NCBI GenBank assembly: GCA_030374735.1
Contig: JASCIV010000392.1
Location: 1 to 21,547 of the forward strand
Reading direction: 5' to 3'
Length of the DNA: 21,547 nucleotides
Origin: Gracilaria caudata
Taxonomy: Eukaryota; Rhodophyta; Florideophyceae; Gracilariales; Gracilariaceae
Of the stretch, positions 7,416-15,700 are shown in pieces. The position numbers and the translations under genes were made by a program. The first letter of the stretch is position 1; every line of letters begins with the position of its first letter. The notes below the pieces were generated by a model. The model had not been told where the DNA came from, made no database searches, and saw only the letters and a program-made list of their open reading frames with translations.

Positions 7416-9346
7416 CGTGAACAAAAGTCGCGCAATATACAGTTACCGCCAGCGACAGAGAAACTCGCGAGGCAGCAACAACCGAATCGATAGTTCCGCG
7501 CAACGGAACGGTTTACCATTACGGAGTTATGGTGTGAATTCGTTGCCATAAGACATCGACGCAATGTTTGGCCCTTCGAAATCGGCAACGCGCCCAGCAC
7601 ACGTGGCCGTGCCTGAGCTGCAGGTGTCTTTGCAATCTGAGCGGTCATAATCTTTTACACGTGTGGCTTCCTTTCCGTTAGCTCGCAGTTGCCGCCAATC
7701 AACTGTTTAGTGTCATGGCGAAGGTATTGAACGCGCTCCAACCCATCTTATCAATGCAATTGGCTTCTCCAATGCCACCGCAATCGGCTTGGGCACAGCG
7801 TCTTCATCTTGGGACATACACCTCTTAACGTCCTTCGCTTGTGTAAGCTTTCTTCATTGGGCCACAGCAAACTTCACAAAGCTTGCTGCTCTTTGAGGCA
7901 CCATTTGCTTACTTACTTTCCCATGTCACATTTTCGTGCACACAATCTTGCGTTCGATCAATAGAGTGAGGAGCGTTGTTTTCAGGCAATAGCACGGCCA
8001 TGAAATAATGGATGCACTATTCTTTTAGGTTGAGTAAAGTGGTGTCGTAAGAGCGAGTCTTGTTCCAGCGTGACATAGTCTGGCATGTCTTAATTGCCCG
8101 GCAACTCTCCGTCATGCGAGAATCGTGGGACAGCGTGGTCTTCTGGAGCCACGTGCATAAAACCTACCCACATCAGATATCATATTTGCTCAGGAAAACA
8201 GCATGGGCTGTGTACCACTCTCGAGATCGTATACCATGTCTCGCTCATTCTCCCTTCTAAGAGGATGCCGTGTCTCAGCACCGTAGGAAAAACAATTCCT
8301 GCCTTGCTTTCAACGAATTGGCGCCACATCTTCGTCCCGCAGTGCACTCTCCTGAGAGCAGCATTGTGCTCACTGAATATAACTTTTCGCCTTTCAACGG
8401 CAAAGCTCAACTCTCAAGACACCGTACGGGTTCTCGAGATCAAATACTCGTGACCGTGTATTTGATTCCAAAAGGGCCCTTTGCCTTCCTGAAAATGTCT
8501 CTCTTTCTCCTTTAAGATCAAGAATGAGCTGCTTAGTCCATACGTCTAAATTTGGCACCAAAGTGCTTCAGTCTTTCATATTCTATAAAAGAAATCTCGT
8601 CTCAGATAAGATGTCACATCATTTTTGGGCGCAGGTGCTGTCGGCCGATGATCTTGGTCATTCTCTTTCGCCAGTCCAAGACTTCCGCACCTTTCTAGTT
8701 TTTACTCATGTTACTTCATCTACAGAGGTGAAGGAGGCTCAAACAAGTTCTTGATTGTAAGAAATGCGATCTGTTTCAAGTCCTATGAAGGAAACTTGGA
8801 GGTGTTGCCCATACATTTTCTAATTCCTACGTTGTGTATCAACGACGATGGGGTACGAATTAGATAGGACAAAAAAGGGGGAGCATGGGTGCTTTCACAA
8901 TCTTAAACTGCTTTCTCGAAGCGGATATTATAGACAAAGAATTGCTTTATCTTTCTGTCTAATATACGGTGTATATACAGTTTTAAGGAGATAAGAAAAA
9001 CAACGTTTTTTGCAGGTGCAGAATATGTGTACAAGGGTACACGTATAGCAGAAATTAAATTGTTCCGAAGGGGAACTTCCTGTCGCCGTAAATAATATGC
9101 CTTGCAATTCCCATGACAAAGCAAACTTGGTTCAGTCAAGGTCAATATGTTATCTAGTAGCACTGGGCTTTTGCAAGTTAAAGCATCTTAACCGCAAGAG
9201 GTTCTAAGCGAGACATCGCATCAGCCACTGCCTATCCATGCGAGGGCTCGACGACACACTGCGTCACGGAAGTATATACTGCGTGTAACAGCGCTGGCTA
9301 ATACCAATCCATGGTTCTTGTCCGCATCTGACGATCACTGGTTGTG
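7416..9346. other. 1.9 kb divergent region without a recognised gene
   Basis: This is the longest gene-free stretch in the window, lying between the divergent starts of the sterol oxidase and the unknown membrane protein. CCAAT-type pentamers occur at 7695-7699 and, inverted, at 7856-7860, and a CACGTG lies near 7659. These could serve the sterol gene, but such short motifs are weak evidence. A TATATA at 9273-9278 is 69 bp before the ATG at 9347. Several open frames of 60-120 codons overlap between 8060 and 8754 in different frames, with no protein pattern I recognise. I checked by eye for tRNA and U-snRNA sequences and found none. A non-coding RNA or a multi-exon gene cannot be excluded. Confidence 0.4.
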
Positions 9347-11182
9347 ATGGAACTGCAGTTCATGAATCTCAGGAAACTCCTACATATCCTCATTGTTCTG
9401 CACCTCGCAGCCACTGCTCATGGTGGAACTGGTTACAAGTCAACTTTTCGATATCAATCAGCCACAGATGTGAATGATCTTAGCCGATCCCTCTTCTCCC
9501 CACACGAAGATCCTCTGGCTGATGAGGACAGATGGTCTGCACTATCTGACACTCAGCGCGAGGCATGGACAGCGTCTAATGAAGTTATACGCTTTTCAGA
9601 AGGAATGCGCGACGTTCTACGAGCTACTGCACATCTGCGCGAGTCTTCCATACTGCTTCATGTCAATGTGCAGATAATTGCTCCTGAACATTTCATTTCA
9701 CCTGAAGATGCACAGAGAATTGCTAATTATGCTGGTGCGATGACTGCTGGATCCAACGGTACTGCTCTCATATTTAGCGTTTCTTTGGCCCCGAAACACC
9801 TGTTCAAAAGGGTAGCTATGCATTCCCCGTCAGATGATCCTACCCGTTTTATGGGTCTCCTCCAACAGACAGCTGCCACCATAGGTTCTGCGCACGTCAT
9901 GTACGTTATTGTCAACCATGGAGATGACCCTATTAATCACTACGAAGCCCGTACTCCCTTCCTCGGAACTGGACGGACCTCCTGGGTGTTATACACCGTT
10001 GAAAAGAAGAAGAAACTCAACGTCGCAGACCTTCTCTCTTCAATAGAGCGAATAGCAGAGCGCGTGTACGCCCCCAAGCCACTATACTTTCCCATACCTT
10101 TTATCCGCGAGCTAACTGTGCACGTATCTGCCTATACCCCTGGCTTCGAACATCGCGCACGCTGGTTGGATACTTTTGACTGGGAAGGCTTCGAGGCTGT
10201 TGTGAGAAAGGTCGCCGTACATGGCCAGCATCTTCGCTTTTCCTCTTCACAGGTGAACAGTGATTGCTCAGTGTGTGAAAGAGCCTTTCGTGACGCAGAC
10301 AAACCTTCGCGAGAATTTATCAAGCGCGCAGCTCTTAATCTTAATGAGAACTCGCCTTTGAATCACACTTGGGCGAGCGGCGTATCTGCATCCTCGCGTC
10401 AGCGGATTCCCCCCAACACGTTTCGCATGTTCGTCTTAGATCTACACAAGACAAGGAACAGCGAGGCCGTGCAACGCCTAGAAAACAAGCCACTGTCGTA
10501 CTTTCCGGGCATGGGTATTCTAACTTTTCGATCTACTGAAAACGACTCAGTTGCCGCCTTGGACACCCTTTTCGTACAAGCTTTCGCAGCAGCAGTTCAC
10601 GGCATCTCCGAACCCAACCTGTATCATACTCTGCAACGAGGGCAGAAATCAAGCAAACAAGGGAAGCCGTCGACGGTGATGGCAGATATCGTAAGCCGGT
10701 ACCTTGTGCGTTCGATTATTGAAACACGCATCGCGGAACTCGATGAAGTCATGGAAGGAATCTTGTACTTTGATATCGACCCTGCCAAGTCACTGGGCGA
10801 CCTACAATACGCATACTTCTCGCAAAGAGTGAACTTAATGTTGTTTAAACTTCAACATGCGCAACATATTTTGGCAGATGCGCACGATGCGGAAACAGCT
10901 GTTTACCTTGCCGCTTCTACTTTACATGACATTCGAGCCATTCGCGCCGCGTTCGACCTGGATGATGAAAGGGCTTCTTTTGAACGCTTTCGCGACCCGA
11001 CTCTTCGGTGCCACTTTTCCAGGCTAAAACGTGAAGCCCTTCGAGCGTCGTACTTCCTTGAATCGGATTCTGTGCTACTTCGTGCCCTCAGCTGCGTGCT
11101 GGCCTTCGTGGGCTCCGCAGGCTTATCAAATTTCTTCCTGTGGAAGTATACCGCATGGAGACGAAGAGGGAAACGAGAGTAG
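9347..11182 (+). CDS. Unrecognised type I membrane protein, 611 aa
   Basis: I do not recognise this protein with confidence. An N-terminal signal peptide is visible (basic NLRK, then LLHILIVLHLAATAHG, residues 7-26). A single hydrophobic segment near the C-terminus (about 583-602) is followed by a short basic tail ending RRRGKRE. This predicts a large lumenal or extracellular part anchored once, with a tail of about 10 residues in the cytosol. Asn-Gly-Thr, Asn-His-Thr and Asn-Asp-Ser sequons suit a glycosylated ectodomain, and one Cys-x-x-Cys (CSVC) is present. There are no catalytic motifs I can name. The layout, and blocks such as FRMFVLDL and LLHVNVQI, loosely recall the plant SPOT1/At3g28720 group of secretory-pathway membrane proteins; this is a hypothesis only. 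The ATG at 9347 is chosen over the adjacent GTG at 9344; Met6 is an alternative. The uninterrupted 1.8 kb frame is certainly coding. Confidence 0.85.
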   Translation: MELQFMNLRKLLHILIVLHLAATAHGGTGYKSTFRYQSATDVNDLSRSLFSPHEDPLADEDRWSALSDTQREAWTASNEVIRFSEGMRDVLRATAHLRESSILLHVNVQIIAPEHFISPEDAQRIANYAGAMTAGSNGTALIFSVSLAPKHLFKRVAMHSPSDDPTRFMGLLQQTAATIGSAHVMYVIVNHGDDPINHYEARTPFLGTGRTSWVLYTVEKKKKLNVADLLSSIERIAERVYAPKPLYFPIPFIRELTVHVSAYTPGFEHRARWLDTFDWEGFEAVVRKVAVHGQHLRFSSSQVNSDCSVCERAFRDADKPSREFIKRAALNLNENSPLNHTWASGVSASSRQRIPPNTFRMFVLDLHKTRNSEAVQRLENKPLSYFPGMGILTFRSTENDSVAALDTLFVQAFAAAVHGISEPNLYHTLQRGQKSSKQGKPSTVMADIVSRYLVRSIIETRIAELDEVMEGILYFDIDPAKSLGDLQYAYFSQRVNLMLFKLQHAQHILADAHDAETAVYLAASTLHDIRAIRAAFDLDDERASFERFRDPTLRCHFSRLKREALRASYFLESDSVLLRALSCVLAFVGSAGLSNFFLWKYTAWRRRGKRE

Positions 11183-11451
11183 AGTTATGGCTGGCATTAG
11201 GCCTTAAAGAGTCCAGTGAAATATGTTGTATAGTGCACTGTATAGTAGCTGGGCCGGTCCCGTTCTGGTTGATTTTTACGGTGGCGGAGCATCAGCATAT
11301 GAATTAAATTCCTCGGTAAAAGGGCTTCTCGAAGAGCATGATGGGAGAATTAGTGACAAGCATTGTCTTGAAAGCATTGCGAAAGGGATGCCCAACACGA
11401 TTGCACAATCTTTTGCGAAAGGCTAGCGAATGCATTCAGCCTGAAGTGGAC

Positions 11452-12234
11452 TTACTCCTTTTTTCTCATGTGAGGCGAGATCCCACTCATAACCGTTCTG
11501 ACGTTGATGTTATCAGCGTCGAAGACTTTGCGTAAGAGGAAATCGCACTTTATAGGATTTTCCGGAGGCCCTTGCCCTTTCAAGTTATTCATGCGAATGT
11601 ACTTCCAAACAGCTCTGATGACCTCATGCCTCCTAAGCTCAGGTTCGCGACAAACAGCGGCAAGCTCATCGCTGAGAATCATCGGCTGGTAAATATTTTT
11701 ACCAGCCTTCTTGTCGGCTTGTGCCCCGATTTTGCGGGCTTCGGACTTGGAGCGACCCTTCCTTTTGGGTCCGTCATCTGTGGGCCGCTGGGCGCGAAAG
11801 GCGTGCTCAATTGCGGAAGCCTCATCCAAGTAGCGGCCACCCAACTCCTCCGGTTTGATGAGATGTGGAGAAAGGTGCTTCTGGACTTGGAGAAAGGTGC
11901 ATTTCTCGACGCCCAGAGCGGACTTGAGCACGTCGTCGCAGTAGAAGACGCGACCGTCTTTCGGGTCTTGCAGTTTGTGCTCCTTGACGTAGGCGGAGAC
12001 TGCACGGACGACATCGACGCGGGTCTGCGCCTTATCCTCGACAAGGCCATGAAGTAGTTTGGCCGGGACGACAGGACGAGCGTAAGCGGGGAGATTTGCT
12101 TTGGCGACCACGGTACACGGGGGGGTATCCCATCCGGAAGGGCATAGGTGGGGTATGAAGGGGACGATACGGGCGGGAACGAAAGAAGACGCAAACGCCG
12201 GAATCACCACGGGAGCTATGCTCGCGAGACGCAT
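11452..12234 (-). CDS. Protein with two SWIB/MDM2-type domains, possibly organelle-targeted
   Basis: This is a 260-aa protein with two copies of the SWIB fold, a helical domain first known from SWI/SNF subunits and Mdm2. The first copy spans about 54-126 (VVPAKLLHGL..., ending in a QKHLSPHLI helix). The second spans about 182-257 (YQPMILSDEL..., KYIRMNNLKG, ending MSGISPHM). The 55-residue linker is basic (GPKRKGRSKSEARK). The first 50 residues lack acidic residues apart from Asp36, and are rich in Ala, Pro, Val and Ser, as in an organelle presequence. Stand-alone SWIB proteins occur in plant plastids, mitochondria and nuclei and are linked to DNA packaging. No chromatin-remodelling domain is present, so a remodeller subunit of BAF60 size is excluded. 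The ATG at 12234 is the first in frame. It is divergent from the HECT ligase and converges on the unknown membrane protein. Confidence 0.88.
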   Translation of the reverse strand: MRLASIAPVVIPAFASSFVPARIVPFIPHLCPSGWDTPPCTVVAKANLPAYARPVVPAKLLHGLVEDKAQTRVDVVRAVSAYVKEHKLQDPKDGRVFYCDDVLKSALGVEKCTFLQVQKHLSPHLIKPEELGGRYLDEASAIEHAFRAQRPTDDGPKRKGRSKSEARKIGAQADKKAGKNIYQPMILSDELAAVCREPELRRHEVIRAVWKYIRMNNLKGQGPPENPIKCDFLLRKVFDADNINVRTVMSGISPHMRKKE

Positions 12235-12772
12235 CGTGAAGAGGGAGGTGGACGGTCAGGACGCGAGGCTGATGCACTGCGGCGTGGAGGGCGCCTAGGA
12301 GACAGGGAAAGCGTCAGCAGGGACTTCTCGTTGCGCCTTCCGCTGGCATGGTTGAGATCGCAGCTGTCGCAGCGCGAGCTGCAGACTTACACTCGCTTAC
12401 AGCGGGCACATGCGCTGTCCAGGTGCATGGGCTGCGGCGCCACACACACAGCGGCAGCCAACGCGGCCGCTACGTGCGCACGGGACGGGACACGTCTGCC
12501 GCGCGCACAGCGTCGCACGGCTTGCACTCGTTTTCGTTCTGAATAAAGGGCCGCGCCGCTGTCGCTGGAGGCCTTCTCGTTCCGCAACCGCCGGCCGCAG
12601 CTCACCACTCTTATCGCCCCGATCGAGTTGCTTCCCAACTCCCCCTCTACTCCACCTCTACTCCACCTCTACTCCCCCTCACGTTCCCCACCCGCAACCT
12701 ACTGTCGCCTTCGCTGTTCGCTCTCCCTCCGCCCGCCCCGCCAGCCCCGCCGGCGCATGGCCCTCTCAGCGT
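12235..12772. promoter_or_regulatory. Divergent promoter and leader region, SWIB gene / HECT ligase
   Basis: This is 538 bp between the chosen start codons. It is GC-rich on the SWIB side and changes to a C/T-rich strand from about 12600, which looks like a leader for the ligase transcript. The ligase frame stays open back to an ATG at 12410, but the residues it would encode (12410-12772) are compositionally random and unlike the family. Confidence 0.5.
12639..12682. repeat. 11-bp pyrimidine tandem repeat, four units
   Basis: Four successive 11-bp units follow the pattern CTCCMCCTCTA: CTCCCCCTCTA, then two identical CTCCACCTCTA units, then a degenerate CTCCCCCTCAC. It sits about 90 bp before the ligase ATG, in the C/T-rich leader, and may be variable between strains. 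Confidence 0.85.
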
Positions 12773-15700
12773 ATGGAGGCGCGTAGAAGAGGCCGAGAAG
12801 CTCGTGCTAGCACTGACGACGCGCATCCCCAACAACCCGACACCCACCACCCTTCCACTCGTTCGCGTTCCCGACGCGCCGCTGCCGCCGCCGCTGCCGC
12901 CGCCGCAGCTGCCACGACAAACTCTGCCCGTCACCGATTCCCCCGTGCAGCCGCTTCGCGTTCCACTCGAACCGCGCACAACACCCCGCCGTCCACGCCA
13001 CCGCCCCCGCGAGACCAGCCCCGTCGAGCCACTCGCAGACCGCCCGCCCCGCCCGCACACCCTCCTGTCTCCCGCAAGCGAACCAGGTCCAGCGCCAGGA
13101 GGATTTCCACTCCGCCTCCGCCAGCAGAGCCTCAAGCACAGCCGCTTGCACCACGCCCATCGAAGAGACCTCGGCGCTCGTCTACCGCCCGTGCACGCCC
13201 CTCCAATTCGAACAACGCCGGCCCTTCCACTCCGCCCGCGTTTTCTCGTCGTACAAGAGGAATGAGTTTTGTCAATCGCCCCGACGCGGCCGACGATTCT
13301 CGCGCTGACTCTGGCTCCAACAGAAGAAGCGACGATGGACCCAGTTCTTTGGGTAGTGACCGTGCTCCCACCACTCTGCAAGGCTTGCTCAGACGTTTGG
13401 GTGCGGACCTTCGCGACATATTCCCAAATAATGGAGCCACGTCACATTCGAGGCTTCAGCATCTGAGGACTACCATTGTGGCCCCTGAAAGCCCCGAACA
13501 ACAAATGGAGGCCCTTCAAGAGCTTTGTGAGTTCCTCTCGGTTGGTACTGAGGAGTCTCTCGTGTCGTTTTCCGTCAATCTTTTTGTAACGCCGCTTGTT
13601 AACCTGCTTCGAACTGGCTCCAATGTCGAAGTCAAAATATACGCAGCCCGCGCGCTCACGCACATGATGGAGGCGCTACCTTCGTCTTCTTCTGCAATTG
13701 CGCTCAACGGGGCCGCAGGACCGCTTTGCCAGAACCTTTTGTCCATCGAGTACATTGACCTTGCTGAGCAGTCTTTGTCCGCGTTGCACAAACTGAGTGT
13801 TGATTACCCTCAGCAAATTGTTTCGGCGAATGGATTCGAAGCCGTTCTGTCCTTTATCGACTTCTTTTCGATTGGCGTACAGAGAATGGCAGCTGCAACG
13901 GCTTGCAATCTGTGTCGTCAACCCCGTGGAGACGCAATGGATATGATAAGTCGTGTTCTGCCCACGATGATGCGATTGCTCAGCTCTGAAGATCAGCGCA
14001 TTAGAGAATCTGCTGTAGTAGGTTTCACCAAGCTAGCAGAAGCGTATAGATCCTCACCTGAAAAGCTCGAGTCCTTGTGTGGAGACGACCTTGCTCTCAT
14101 CGAGAAGGTTCTCAGCCTGATCGTGCCTCCGTCTCCGCCAGCGCTCTCCCCTCAATCGTACTCGTCCGCGCTTCGCATGCTTGCTATCCTTGCGCGCGGA
14201 AGTGCCAAACTTGGACTTCAGATACTGGACACTGATACGCTTATCATGAAACTGAAGAGCAGACTAAGTTCAGGCTCAACTATGCATTCTGTAGATTGTC
14301 TTAATCTTGCTGATAGTCTTCTTCCGGATACCAATGAGCATGAAAGTCATCATGGTTCTTCAACGAGGTCTAGGAGACGGCGGTCGGTTGGCCCGTCTGC
14401 CAATTTTGCTGCAATCGATGCAAAGCGGCGAGAGTCACTTGAACGAAATCCTACCCCGCTTCAGTTTTTCGGCACCGAATTGTTTGAGACTTTGATGAGG
14501 TTTTACATTTCTTCGGCGGACTCAAATGCCCGGAGACTAACCTTATCTGTGTTGTCCAAGTTTATTTCGATCTCACCACAGGTTGTATTGAGTACGGTTA
14601 TTCTGAATGAGGACACCGATCAGGAATCAGAGGACTCGCAAACTCTCACTGCTATACGCTTCTGCCCATTCGTAGCGGCACTTCTTGGAGAGAACAGTTC
14701 AAAGAGCGAGGCACTCGTTGGACTGGCGATGACATCATCTGCATTGGAGAAATTACCGTCTTTGCGAGAGGCGTTTGTGCGTGAGGGTGTCGTTCACGAG
14801 ATTGTTCGACTTGCTGCGTTAGAAAATGATCAAGATGGCGAGAAGGAAGAAGAGAACCCGCAGAGTACCGAGTCGGCTTCGCGGACTATGGTATCTGGAT
14901 CGTCATCTGGAAGAATCGATCTTGGTCACACTCATGGAGATCATTCGGGAACAGCCATCAACTTACGGGACATGGACTCAGTTTGGACAGCCCTGGCTGC
15001 TTTGCAACGAGGTCCACCACACAGAGGTTCTCGAAGTGAAGCTGGCGGTTCGCACCACAGGATTTCTTCGCGTGCGTTGCAAGAGCTTCGAATCCCGAAT
15101 GTCTCTCTTCCGACAATGGTTCCCAAGGCTGCAAGATCAATTCTCACTCAGTACCTTGGTGGTAACGGTGAGAATGCCGTCAACGAAGAACTTTTGAAGA
15201 ACTCTGTGTTGGATAAGCTTACAAAGATATGTGAGTCTTTGAACTCCGCTTCTGAAGAAGAGAGCGAAGGTGAGGTGGAAAAGGCCATTTCTGAATTTGT
15301 TTCTGTGCTAACTGCGGCGGATGGCCTGACTGTGTTTGAGATATCAAAGAGCGGCATAATGGATGCCCTTGCAAACTTCTTCTCTGCTGATGATACGAGT
15401 GTTGCCTGTGTTCGGACTGGAATGTTTGTCAAGGTCCTGAATAAGCACAAAGAGAAGAAAGCCTTTACTTCTTTGATCAACTTGGCTCTCGGGGTCCTTT
15501 CAGCCGAGGAAAAACTCGAAGTTCACACGAATGAATCTAGTCATGGGACATCTTTTTCATCCGTCAACTCAGGTTTGAGGCAACTTACTCAACCTTTCAA
15601 ACTTAGGCTGAAACGAGCTGCATCGGATTCAGGGGGTGAGAATCTGAGGGACTACTCCAACCATATTGTTTTAATTGAGCCATTGGCTACGATGGCGAGT

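Noticed and set aside
7412..7648. 78-codon minus-strand frame overlapping the start of the sterol oxidase
   Set aside because: It is in a different frame, I found no convincing splice pair to join it to the oxidase, and no motif is present.
7940..7990. GTTCGATC resembling a tRNA T-loop
   Set aside because: No matching acceptor or anticodon stem could be drawn around it.
8060..8754. Several overlapping plus-strand frames of 66-119 codons
   Set aside because: They lie in different frames, show no domain or composition typical of the confirmed genes, and several lack an ATG.
12804..13265. Proline-rich plus-strand frame and matching minus-strand glycine-rich frames over the ligase N-terminus
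   Set aside because: They are shadows of the GC-rich low-complexity start of the HECT ligase.
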